A stretch of 64,000 nucleotides of DNA from Pedobacter nutrimenti (GTDB lineage Bacteria; Bacteroidota; Bacteroidia; Sphingobacteriales; Sphingobacteriaceae). The stretch spans positions 124,001 through 188,000 of the forward strand of contig NZ_QKLU01000001.1 of the NCBI RefSeq assembly GCF_003208655.1, written 5' to 3'. How positions within the stretch are numbered: position 1 is the first letter of the stretch; the number at the start of each line of letters is the position of its first letter. A program made the position numbers and the translations under genes. Below, piece after piece: positions 18,421 through 27,071 of this stretch. Below the pieces are notes generated by a model, which was not told the DNA's origin, made no database searches, and worked only from the letters and a program-made list of their open reading frames with translations.

Positions 18421-18456
18421 AAACAATAAAATAAGTAAATACTTGTTTTATTGTTT
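18421..18456 (+). promoter_or_regulatory. 36-bp palindrome overlapping the MFS promoter (operator)
   Basis: AAACAATAAAA (18421-18431) and TTTTATTGTTT (18446-18456) are perfect inverted arms. AAGTA (18433-18437) and TACTT (18440-18444) continue the dyad inside, leaving a single mismatched pair (T18432/G18445). It covers the TTG -33 element of the MFS promoter, so a bound dimer or tetramer would repress. The regulator is not identified. Confidence 0.7.
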
Positions 18457-18471
18457 AAAATGATAATTTTG
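18443..18471 (+). promoter_or_regulatory. Promoter of the MFS transporter gene
   Basis: TTG at 18443-18445 lies 18 bp before TAATTTTG (18464-18471), a perfect TAnnTTTG. The -33 element sits inside the 36-bp palindrome. Confidence 0.6.
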
Positions 18472-18523
18472 TTTCATTCTCTCTGCCAAGCAGAGCATAA
18501 ATACCTATTAAAACAAAAAGCAA

Positions 18524-19942
18524 ATGACATCTGCAAAAGAAGAAAAGATTGGCTGGGGCGCTTTGTTGTCCGGAAAAAATGGTTTAAAATCTATAGCACT
18601 GGCCGGTGGTGTCATGCTACATGCGACAGATGTTTATCTGGCAACGACAATTATGCCTTCAGTGACCAAAGATATCGGCGGCTTGTCGTTTTATTCCTGG
18701 GCCACGACCATGTATGTTGTTGCGGCCATCATCGGTTCAGTCATCTCTTCGGTTACACTTGCTAAAATTGGCCCCCGGGCCGCCTACAGAATGGCAATTG
18801 TTTTGTTTTCTGCAGGAGCTTTACTTTGCGCCTTAGCACCTGCCATGTATGTGCTGCTTGCCGGGCGTTTTATACAGGGTATTGGAGGCGGTTTGCTGGT
18901 GGCATTATCTTATGCCATGATCAGCATTGTCTACGAGAAACCTTTCTGGTCCCGTGCAATGGCGCTTGTATCGGCAATGTGGGGTGTTTCTGCTTTTCTT
19001 GGGCCTTTTTTTGGTGGGATTTTTGCAGAATACAGTCATTGGAGGTATGCTTTTGTCACCTTGCTGGTTATTGCACTGCTGCTCATTGTGCTTACAGAAA
19101 ATATTCTGCCCAAAAAGCAGGATAAGGTATTGACCTCTGCCGCACTGCCCCTCTATAAATTAGTCCTCATTCTGCTGGCGGCACTGGCCATTTCAACAGG
19201 AAGTGTCTCGGCGCATCTTTGGGCAAATGCTTCCGGCGTGGTGGTCGCGATCATTTTGCTGTCGGTTGTTATTTCCAGTGAGAAAGGGCCCTCGGAGCGT
19301 TTATTGCCAAGGGGAGCCTACCAGATTTCAACTTTATTGGGCGCTACTTATGCGGTCGTGGTTTTACTCACCTTATCGGGTACTGTAGAAATCTATATTC
19401 CTTACTTTTTACAACTGATCCATGGATTTTCTCCGCTTCAGGCAGGTTATCTGACCGTGCTCATTGCCCTGGGCTGGTCCCTGTGTTCTATTGCTTTTTC
19501 TGGTTTGCCCCATAAATATGTAGGGGCTGTGATCATTTGCGGGCCACTGTTTGTCCTTGCCGGTTTGCTGGGCCTAGCTTTTATGGTACCTGAGCCTGTT
19601 TATGGCAGTGGGACCGGTTTTGTGCTCATTTGTCTTTTGCTGGTTTTTATTGGCGCAGGTATTGGCATGGGCTGGTCGCACATTTTAACACAGGTCTTGT
19701 CTTCAGCCTCCAAGGGAGAAGAAGAAAAGGCTTCGGCCTCTATTTCAACGGTACAGCTTCTGGGCACTGCTTTTGGTTCTGCCATTGCAGGCCTAGTGGC
19801 CAATTTTTCAGGGATCACCAGCCCTGGAGGAATTCCTGGAGCTCAAAATGCAGCATTCTGGTTGTTTAGCGTGTTTGCTTTAACCCCCTTGCTGGCGTTG
19901 ATGGTTATTTTGTTTAAATTCAAAAAACGACCTGCTAAATAG
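18524..19942 (+). CDS. MFS transporter, drug-efflux type
   Basis: 472 residues with about 14 hydrophobic segments, resembling the DHA2/EmrB-like branch. Family features include the early Asp in the first helix (HATDVYLATTIMPSVTKDIG), motif-A-like LAKIGPRAAYR after TM2, and the GRFIQGIGGGLLVALSYA segment (motif B/C region). It is an inner-membrane proton-driven exporter; the substrate is unknown. A promoter overlapped by a large palindrome implies tight induction. The beta-galactosidase gene follows after 68 bp and may be read through. Confidence 0.88.
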   Translation: MTSAKEEKIGWGALLSGKNGLKSIALAGGVMLHATDVYLATTIMPSVTKDIGGLSFYSWATTMYVVAAIIGSVISSVTLAKIGPRAAYRMAIVLFSAGALLCALAPAMYVLLAGRFIQGIGGGLLVALSYAMISIVYEKPFWSRAMALVSAMWGVSAFLGPFFGGIFAEYSHWRYAFVTLLVIALLLIVLTENILPKKQDKVLTSAALPLYKLVLILLAALAISTGSVSAHLWANASGVVVAIILLSVVISSEKGPSERLLPRGAYQISTLLGATYAVVVLLTLSGTVEIYIPYFLQLIHGFSPLQAGYLTVLIALGWSLCSIAFSGLPHKYVGAVIICGPLFVLAGLLGLAFMVPEPVYGSGTGFVLICLLLVFIGAGIGMGWSHILTQVLSSASKGEEEKASASISTVQLLGTAFGSAIAGLVANFSGITSPGGIPGAQNAAFWLFSVFALTPLLALMVILFKFKKRPAK

Positions 19943-20010
19943 GCTCAGACAAACGTTTGCGCTTTATCCGATTTCTTAATCCCTTTCCAGAGTCTGTATA
20001 TTGTGGTTCA

Positions 20011-23000
20011 ATGAACCATTCCATCAAACTTAAACTTGCAGCCTGCCTGTTATTTGTTTCAGGCAGTTTTTTAGTACAGGGGCAAAACCTCCCCTCAGAA
20101 TTACAATCTCCTGAAGTTGTAGCCTTAAACCGAATGCCCATGCGTGCCGAAGCTTTTGCTTACGAAAGCAAAATACTGGCAGGTCAGGGGAAAAAAGAGA
20201 AATCCGGTTATTTTATGTCGCTTAACGGCAACTGGAAATTCAATTGGGTGCAGGACCCCTCCAAAAGGCCCCTGGATTTTTTCAAAACAGATTACAACGA
20301 CAGCGGCTGGAAAAATTTTAAAGTCCCTGCCAACTGGGAAACCAATGGTTATGGTTTGCCCATTTATGTCAATCATCCCTATGAATTTGCGGGTAAGAGC
20401 AAAATGGGAGCGAAGCTAAACCCTCCTTTTGATATTCCTGCAGATAACAATCCGGTAGGCTCTTACCGAAAAAAAATCAACATCCCGGAAAACTGGAAAG
20501 ACAAACAAGTTTTTATCCATCTCGGGGCGGTAAAGTCGGCCTTCTATATTTGGGTGAACGGAAAAAAAGTAGGTTATAGTGAAGACAGTAAACTTGCCGC
20601 AGAATTTGACCTCACTAAATACGTGAAAGCCGGAGAAAACCTCATTGCGCTGGAAGTTTACCGCTGGAGTGACGGAAGTTACCTGGAATGCCAGGATATG
20701 TGGCGGATTTCAGGAATTGAACGAGATGTTTATTTATATGCCACCCCTAAAATGGATGTGCGTGATTTTAAAATCTCGGCCTCCCTTGACCAGAGCTATA
20801 CAAAAGGCCTGCTGGACCTGAACCTGAGTATTGAAAATTACCGTATGGACCAAAAAACATTACACAGCAAGGCCGATTCCTTTATGATTAGCACAGAACT
20901 CCGTGATGCTTCAGGGAAACTGGAATGGCAACAGGATAGCGGCTTACAAGGGGTACTGGGCAATTACCATACAAATGTTTCTTTTAAAAAGGAATTGCCT
21001 GCAGTAAAAACCTGGTCGGCTGAAGTGCCTTATTTGTATACCTTGTACATCAGCTTAAAAAATGGCAAAGGTGAAGTGCTCGAAGTGATTCCTCAAAAAG
21101 TAGGCTTCAGAAAAGTAGAAATTGTAGGCAGTGATTTTCTGGTCAATGGCAAGCGTGTTTTTCTTAAAGGGGTAAACCGGCATGAACACAACGCAAAACA
21201 AGGACATACTTTAAGTCATGAGGATATGCGCAAGGACATGGAAATGATGAAAAAGCTAAATGTCAATGCCGTCCGTCACTCTCATTATCCACCGGACCCT
21301 TACTGGATGGAATTGTGTAATGAGTATGGTTTATATGTAGTAGATGAAGCCAACATTGAGTCTCATGGCAGGGGATACGATTTAGCGGTTACCCTGGCCA
21401 ATGACAAACAATGGCGCAATGCACATTTTCAGCGGATCAGCAGAATGTATGAAAGGGATAAAAACAATCCAAGTGTACTGGTCTGGTCTTTGGGCAACGA
21501 AGCGGGAAATGGGGTCAATATGTACGAAGCCTATCAGTGGTTAAAGAAAACAGATCCTGGCAGACCGGTACAATATGAGCGTGCAGAATGGGACTTTAAT
21601 ACCGATATGATTGTACCGCAATATCCCGATCCCGACTGGCTGGTTCAATATGCAAAAGGTAAAAATACCCGGCCTTTGATTATGAGTGAGTTTGCACATA
21701 TTATGGGCAACAGCCTGGGCAATTATGCAGAGTACTGGAACGCCATAGAAAACAATCCCAAACTTCAGGGCGGTTTTATCTGGGAATGGATTGATCAGGG
21801 ACTCGATACGGTAAAAAACGGGAAAAGAATTCTGGCTTATGGCGGGGACTTTCCTTTGGAAGGACCGGTAAACCAAAATTTCAGTGACAACAATTTTTGT
21901 GTCAAAGGGGTTGTTACGGCTTACCGGGAACTGACCCCAATGGCCATAGAAGTTAAAAAAGTTCATCAGTTTATTAAAACGGCTTATACCGGAGCGTATA
22001 AAATTGAAATTCAAAACAGCTATTTCTTTAAAGGGCTCGACAACATCCGCTTAAACTGGGAAGTCATTGAAGACGGAAAGACGATACAAAAAGGAATGGT
22101 GGAAGACCTTAAAATTGCACCACGTGAGCGGATAAACCTTCAGTTACCGGTTAAATTGAGTCTCAAAAAGGATAAAGAATACTTTTTAAATGTACATTAT
22201 GTATTAAAACAGGCCGAACCCTTGCTGGAACAAGGTTATGAAGTGGCTTATGATCAGTTTGCTTTAAATCAGGCGGAATTCCAGCCCGTTGGGCCTTCCC
22301 TGACTGGAAAGCTTAACGTTAAGCAAAACGCTGCCCAATGTGAACTTTCGGGAAAAGATTTCAGTGTGCGTTTTGACCTGGAAAAAGGCTTGTTGAGCAG
22401 CTATTCCCTAAAGCAGGAAGAAATACTTAAAAGCGGTCCTGAACCTTCCTGGTGGAGGGCACCTACAGACAACGACATAGGGGCAGGATTTAATAAAAAT
22501 TTGCGCAAATGGAGAAATGCCTATGGTGAAGGAAAACTGCTGGCCGCGGAACTTCAGCAGAACAGCGATGGCAGCTACAGCATGCATTTTAAAAAAGAAC
22601 TGCTCGGGGGAGAAGCCATTGCCGGGCAGGAAGTTAGGGTATACGCAGATGGTACTTTAAAAATTACCAATGTGTTCACCGCAGTTAAAGGAAAATATCC
22701 TTTGCTGTTAAGAATGGGGAACAATTTGCAGTTGGCCAAAGAGTTTGAAAATATAGAATTTTACGGAAGGGGCCCCTGGGAAAATTATTGGGACAGAAAA
22801 ACGGCTTCCCTGATTGGAAATTACAAGCAAAAAGTCAAAGACCAGTATTTTCCTTACGCCAGACCACAGGAAAGCGGAAATAAAACAGATGTTCGCCGGG
22901 TAAGTTTTACCAATCAAAAAGGCAAAGGGCTGCAGTTTATATACCAGGACAGTTTACTGAACTTTGCTGCATTGCCTTACAGCCTGGACCAGCTGGACCC

Positions 23001-23184
23001 ACAGGAGGATAAAAAACAATACCATTCCGGTGAACTGGTCGTGCAGGATAAGATCTTCCTGCATATGGACCTGCAGCAATCTGGTTTACAAGGTATAGAC
23101 AGTTGGGGTTCGCAGCCCCTGAAGCAATATAGGCTTCCTTTTGCGGACCATAGCTATACCTACTGGATTAAACCGATCAGGTAG
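20011..23184 (+). CDS. Glycoside hydrolase family 2 beta-galactosidase, exported
   Basis: 1057 residues from the ATG at 20011. It begins with a signal peptide (MNHSIKLKLAACLLFVSG, ending VQGQ), so it acts in the periplasm. An upstream TTG extension would bury the signal and is rejected. Domain order: N-terminal jelly roll, immunoglobulin-like domain, TIM barrel with acid/base Glu497 (WSLGNEAGNG) and nucleophile Glu560 (LIMSEFAHIMG), then the Bgal_small_N-type C-terminal domain (WWRAPTDNDIGAGF). This is the LacZ-like GH2 architecture. The natural beta-galactoside is unknown. No SusC/D pair is adjacent. Confidence 0.93.
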   Translation: MNHSIKLKLAACLLFVSGSFLVQGQNLPSELQSPEVVALNRMPMRAEAFAYESKILAGQGKKEKSGYFMSLNGNWKFNWVQDPSKRPLDFFKTDYNDSGWKNFKVPANWETNGYGLPIYVNHPYEFAGKSKMGAKLNPPFDIPADNNPVGSYRKKINIPENWKDKQVFIHLGAVKSAFYIWVNGKKVGYSEDSKLAAEFDLTKYVKAGENLIALEVYRWSDGSYLECQDMWRISGIERDVYLYATPKMDVRDFKISASLDQSYTKGLLDLNLSIENYRMDQKTLHSKADSFMISTELRDASGKLEWQQDSGLQGVLGNYHTNVSFKKELPAVKTWSAEVPYLYTLYISLKNGKGEVLEVIPQKVGFRKVEIVGSDFLVNGKRVFLKGVNRHEHNAKQGHTLSHEDMRKDMEMMKKLNVNAVRHSHYPPDPYWMELCNEYGLYVVDEANIESHGRGYDLAVTLANDKQWRNAHFQRISRMYERDKNNPSVLVWSLGNEAGNGVNMYEAYQWLKKTDPGRPVQYERAEWDFNTDMIVPQYPDPDWLVQYAKGKNTRPLIMSEFAHIMGNSLGNYAEYWNAIENNPKLQGGFIWEWIDQGLDTVKNGKRILAYGGDFPLEGPVNQNFSDNNFCVKGVVTAYRELTPMAIEVKKVHQFIKTAYTGAYKIEIQNSYFFKGLDNIRLNWEVIEDGKTIQKGMVEDLKIAPRERINLQLPVKLSLKKDKEYFLNVHYVLKQAEPLLEQGYEVAYDQFALNQAEFQPVGPSLTGKLNVKQNAAQCELSGKDFSVRFDLEKGLLSSYSLKQEEILKSGPEPSWWRAPTDNDIGAGFNKNLRKWRNAYGEGKLLAAELQQNSDGSYSMHFKKELLGGEAIAGQEVRVYADGTLKITNVFTAVKGKYPLLLRMGNNLQLAKEFENIEFYGRGPWENYWDRKTASLIGNYKQKVKDQYFPYARPQESGNKTDVRRVSFTNQKGKGLQFIYQDSLLNFAALPYSLDQLDPQEDKKQYHSGELVVQDKIFLHMDLQQSGLQGIDSWGSQPLKQYRLPFADHSYTYWIKPIR

Positions 23185-23214
23185 TTTTATTTTGCGCAGA
23201 AGAATTGATCAGAA

Positions 23215-25080
23215 ATGTTAAATTTGGGTATGCGCAAAATTAAAGCCTCTTGTTTTCTTGCTGTTTCTGTCCTGCTGAGTTGCCTTGCCTTAAGCAGTGC
23301 AAGGGCTCAGAAAGGTCCGGATTCCAGCCATCGTGATACCTTAAAAATGACCGAAGCTCTGCTTTTGAAAGATCACCAGCAGCAGCAAATCGATTCCCTG
23401 GTTAAAATACAGCTGGAAAAGGAACTGGCCGGTTCAACAGGCGATAAGAAAAAAACCGCACAGCTTGAAAGTAAACTGCGTGACATTGCGACAAAAGATT
23501 CCATCAGAAGAATTGCGCAGTTAAAGAAAATAGAAGCCCTTAAAAAACATGAAAAAGGTTTTCCGGTGGTCCTTAAAAGAGACACCTTGTTTTATGTATA
23601 CACCAGAATCGGTTCCTTTAGTGCCTCTGAAAGGGCGGCATCTATTACCAAAAGGATAGAGAAGCTTTATGAAGACCCTTTTTATAAGGCAGATTCCCTG
23701 GCCCTGAACCAAAATGAAGAAACTTACGAGATTACCTATAAAAAAAGTGAAGTTATTTTATCCGTCGCCAATCTGGATGGCTTATGGCTAAACAAAAGTA
23801 ATGAACAACTGGCCAAAGAATATTTGTCCAGGGTAAAGGAAGTTGTGGAAAAGGAGAGAAAAGCATACAGCCTGGTCAACTGGTTGAAGCGGATTGGACT
23901 GGTGGTACTGGTGATTCTTTTTCTGGGACTGATTATCTTTATCATCAACAGACTTTTCAGAAGATCGGCCCGTTTGGTTTCTGCCCACCGTTCGAAGTAT
24001 TTGAACGGCCTTAAATTAGGCTCTGTTAAATTGTTTACACCCGAGCATTTGGAAAACCTTTTGCTCAAACTCAACAATGTATTGCGTATTGCGGTCATTA
24101 TTCTAGTGATCTATTTGTCCCTGCCCTTGTTGTTTAGCATTTTTCCCGAAACAGAGCAGTGGACAGGCACCTTACTCGAATGGGTGCTTAGCCCGCTTTC
24201 CTCGGCATTTAACGGGATATTGCATTACCTGCCAAATCTGTTTACCGTACTGGTCATTTACCTGATTTTCCGCTATGCCGTAAAAGGAGTGAAGTATTTT
24301 TTTACAGAGCTGCGCAAGGGGAACATACAGCTCAGTGGCTTTCACAGGGACTGGGCCATCCCAACATTTAATATTCTGAGGTTTGTCCTGTATGCCTTTA
24401 TGCTGATCCTTATTTTTCCTTACCTGCCAGGTTCGGGCTCGCCAGCTTTCCAGGGGGTATCGGTTTTTCTGGGTATTTTAATTTCCCTGGGTTCTTCCAG
24501 TGCCATTACCAATATTGTGGCTGGCCTGGTGATTACCTATATGCGGCCCTTTAAAGTAGGGGACAGGGTGAAAATTGGAGAAGTTGTTGGTGATGTGCTG
24601 GAAAAGACCATGCTGGTGACCAGAATTAAAACCATCAAAAATGAAGACATTACGGTTCCGAATTCTACCGTATTGTCCAGCAGTACGGTCAATTACTCGA
24701 CCAGTACCAGGGAAGGAGGGCAGGGGCTGATCATCAATACGACCCTTACCCTGGGTTATGACATCCGCTGGGAAACCATACATCAGCTGCTTATTGAGTC
24801 TGCTTTGAGAACAGAGCATGTGCTGAAGGATCCTAAGCCCTTTGTGCTGCAGACCAGCCTGGAAGATTTTTATGTTTCCTATCAGATCAATGCCTACATT
24901 AAAGAGGCCAATAAACAGGCGCTGATTTACAGTGAACTGTACCGGAATATTCTGGATGTTTTTAATGCGGCAGGTGTAGAAATCCTTTCCCCTCATTACA
25001 GGGCTGTTCGTGATGGCAGTACACCAGCGATGCCGGAAAATAATCCAGGCCCGGACAACAATCCCCTCCACAAAGGGTAA
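23215..25080 (+). CDS. MscS-family mechanosensitive ion channel with periplasmic N-terminal region
   Basis: 621 residues; the start is either 23215 or the Met at 23230 (MRKIKASCFLAV), the latter giving a cleaner signal peptide ending SARAQ. A long periplasmic, partly coiled segment follows (about residues 30-220). Four to five membrane helices (about 225-450) and the MscS core come next: pore helix SLGSSSAITNIVAGLVITYM, the beta domain FKVGDRVKIGEVVGDV with NEDITVPNSTVL, and a C-terminal cytoplasmic vestibule. It releases solutes on osmotic downshock or may have a narrower signalling role. It lies 30 bp after the galactosidase, possibly co-transcribed. Confidence 0.92.
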   Translation: MLNLGMRKIKASCFLAVSVLLSCLALSSARAQKGPDSSHRDTLKMTEALLLKDHQQQQIDSLVKIQLEKELAGSTGDKKKTAQLESKLRDIATKDSIRRIAQLKKIEALKKHEKGFPVVLKRDTLFYVYTRIGSFSASERAASITKRIEKLYEDPFYKADSLALNQNEETYEITYKKSEVILSVANLDGLWLNKSNEQLAKEYLSRVKEVVEKERKAYSLVNWLKRIGLVVLVILFLGLIIFIINRLFRRSARLVSAHRSKYLNGLKLGSVKLFTPEHLENLLLKLNNVLRIAVIILVIYLSLPLLFSIFPETEQWTGTLLEWVLSPLSSAFNGILHYLPNLFTVLVIYLIFRYAVKGVKYFFTELRKGNIQLSGFHRDWAIPTFNILRFVLYAFMLILIFPYLPGSGSPAFQGVSVFLGILISLGSSSAITNIVAGLVITYMRPFKVGDRVKIGEVVGDVLEKTMLVTRIKTIKNEDITVPNSTVLSSSTVNYSTSTREGGQGLIINTTLTLGYDIRWETIHQLLIESALRTEHVLKDPKPFVLQTSLEDFYVSYQINAYIKEANKQALIYSELYRNILDVFNAAGVEILSPHYRAVRDGSTPAMPENNPGPDNNPLHKG

Positions 25081-25154
25081 AGCTTGTCTCTTTTTTGGTA
25101 ATTTGACTACAGAATGCCCCCGAGATGATCAATTATTAAGGAAAACTTATATAT

Positions 25155-25766
25155 TTGGTTATCAGCAACCTTTACATCTTGGAAACCGGTTTAAATATAG
25201 CGAAGGATTTGGAGCTTTTTGCCCTGTTAAAACAGGGGAATGAAACTGCATTTAAGCAGGTGTACGACCGTTACTGGTTGTCATTGTTCAATACTGCTTA
25301 TAAAAGGCTTGCAGATAAAGACAAATGCGAAGATGTGGTCCAGAATGTCTTCGCCGATTTGTGGAACCGGCGGGCCGAACTGGACCTTAAAAATCCACAG
25401 GCCTACCTGCATACCGCAGTGCGTTTCCAGGTCCTGAAAGCCATCAGTAAAGATTCCAGGCAAAGTTTTTTTGTTGATGTGCTTGAAACAGAAGTGATTT
25501 CTTCTTTAAAAACAGACGGGGACCTGCTGGAAAAGGAAGCGGTTAAAATTGTGGAACAATTTATAAAAGCACTTCCCGCCAAGCGTCGCGCCATATTTAT
25601 CATGCATTATGAGCAGGAGCTCAGTACTGCAGAAATAGCGGGGTTGCTGAAAATTTCACAAAAAACGGTGCAAAATCAATTGCTTTCTGCCTCCAATGGG
25701 TTAAGAATGAAACTGACCCAATTGTTCAGTTCGGCCATGATCCTCTATTCCCTGCTTGAAAAATAA
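25155..25766 (+). CDS. ECF RNA polymerase sigma factor, FecI-like (locus 1)
   Basis: About 203 residues. Region 2 is at FALLKQGNETAFKQVYDRYW and CEDVVQNVFADLWNRR. Region 4 HTH is LPAKRRAIFIMHYEQELSTA with IAGLLKISQKTVQNQL. No ATG exists at the 5' end: the frame opens with TTG at 25155, and other TTG codons follow, for example at 25209. The exact start is therefore uncertain. A TATATTTG box overlaps the TTG at 25155 (25150-25157), which would favour a downstream start. It directs transcription of the following FecR/SusC/SusD/peptidase operon by the known trans-envelope signalling mechanism. Confidence 0.88.
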   Translation: MVISNLYILETGLNIAKDLELFALLKQGNETAFKQVYDRYWLSLFNTAYKRLADKDKCEDVVQNVFADLWNRRAELDLKNPQAYLHTAVRFQVLKAISKDSRQSFFVDVLETEVISSLKTDGDLLEKEAVKIVEQFIKALPAKRRAIFIMHYEQELSTAEIAGLLKISQKTVQNQLLSASNGLRMKLTQLFSSAMILYSLLEK

Positions 25767-25780
25767 TCCTGTAATTTTTT

Positions 25781-25801
25781 AAAAGAATTTTAAATTCTTT
25801 T
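25781..25801. promoter_or_regulatory. Perfect 21-bp AT dyad between sigma and FecR genes
   Basis: AAAAGAATTT and AAATTCTTTT flank one central T, with T bases after it. It may be a weak terminator or attenuator, or a binding site between the sigma and anti-sigma genes. Confidence 0.4.
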
Positions 25802-25846
25802 TGGGAGATTTTCCTTTTTGCGGTACATATATGAAAACGCCATCAT

Positions 25847-27019
25847 ATGACCGCTTATAAACCCGGAGATGACATCCGGAAAATGATTGAAAAATATATT
25901 GCCGGGACAGCGAGCCAGGAAGAGATCAGATTTGTGGAGTTGTATTACGCTTATTCCGAAAAAAATAAAAGCCGGGAACTTTCTGAGCAAGAGGCTGCCA
26001 TGGACCATGCCCGGAATTTTGAAGAGATTCAGCGGAAAATCAACGCTACAGCGCCAGCCCAAAGGCGCAGATTGTGGTCTTATAAATATGCTGCAGCAGC
26101 TGCTGTATTACTTTTTACGGCTTCAGCAACTTATTTATGGTTCAAAAAACAGGACCAACCTCTGGGAAAAGACTTTACTGCTGTAGCTATAAAGGATATT
26201 TTACCCGGCAGCAATAAAGCTTTGCTGACCCTGGCCGACGGGACCAAAGTCGTGCTCGACGATAAGGCAGTGGGAAAAGTGATTGAAGTTCCGGGGTTAA
26301 CCATTAGCAAAACAAAAAGCGGACAGCTGGTGTATACCGCATCTGGTAAACCCCAGCAGAATGGAAAAATAGCCAGTAATACCGTAGCCACACCCAGGGG
26401 CGGGCAGTACCAGATCATTCTTCCCGATGGGACCAAGGTCTGGTTAAATGCATCGTCTTCCTTAAGTTATCCAGAGTTGTTTAGCGGAAACAAAAGAACG
26501 GTCCGTCTGAGCGGGGAAGGGTATTTTGAGGTGGCGAAAAATAAAGCGATGCCTTTTCATGTCGAAACCGCTGCACAGGATGTAGAGGTAACCGGAACAC
26601 ATTTTAACATCAATGCCTATATGGACGATGCGGTCCTGAAAACAACACTACTCGAAGGAAGTGTCAATGTCCATTACTCGGGGAAAAGTAAAATGCTACA
26701 GCCCGGACAACAGTCCAGAATAGGGAATGCTTCACCGGAAATAAACATTTTGACTGTGAACACCGAAGAGGAAACGGCCTGGAAAAATGGCCTGTTCCAG
26801 TTTAGCAACGCCTCCCTTAAAAGTATTCTGAGCCAGGTAGAACGCTGGTACGATGTAAAGGTTGACTACAGTACTGTACCCAATAAACGCTACAATGGTA
26901 TGGTGCCGCGCAGTGCAGGCTTATCTGAAGTATTGCATATGCTTGAAGTCACCGGGAACATCAGTTTTAAAATAGAAAAGAACAGGGAACTTAAGGTCAC
27001 CACCCGACAGGGACCCTGA
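25847..27019 (+). CDS. FecR-family anti-sigma factor (locus 1)
   Basis: 390 residues. The cytoplasmic N-terminal about 80 residues bind the sigma factor. One transmembrane helix lies near residues 83-102 (YAAAAAVLLFTASATYLWF). The periplasmic FecR domain follows (TVATPRGGQYQIILPDGTKV, VRLSGEGYFEVAKNKAMPF), and a C-terminal DUF4974 domain (SLKSILSQVERWYDVKVDY) is predicted to contact the STN domain of SusC. It lies between its cognate sigma and SusC genes. Confidence 0.95.
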   Translation: MTAYKPGDDIRKMIEKYIAGTASQEEIRFVELYYAYSEKNKSRELSEQEAAMDHARNFEEIQRKINATAPAQRRRLWSYKYAAAAAVLLFTASATYLWFKKQDQPLGKDFTAVAIKDILPGSNKALLTLADGTKVVLDDKAVGKVIEVPGLTISKTKSGQLVYTASGKPQQNGKIASNTVATPRGGQYQIILPDGTKVWLNASSSLSYPELFSGNKRTVRLSGEGYFEVAKNKAMPFHVETAAQDVEVTGTHFNINAYMDDAVLKTTLLEGSVNVHYSGKSKMLQPGQQSRIGNASPEINILTVNTEEETAWKNGLFQFSNASLKSILSQVERWYDVKVDYSTVPNKRYNGMVPRSAGLSEVLHMLEVTGNISFKIEKNRELKVTTRQGP

Positions 27020-27071
27020 TCCAATAACACCACAATAACCAACCAATCCATCAACAAACTAAATCGAATGT

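Noticed and set aside
24478..25071. 197-codon minus-strand frame inside the MscS gene
   Set aside because: Overlaps fully with a clear MscS domain on the other strand and matches no family.
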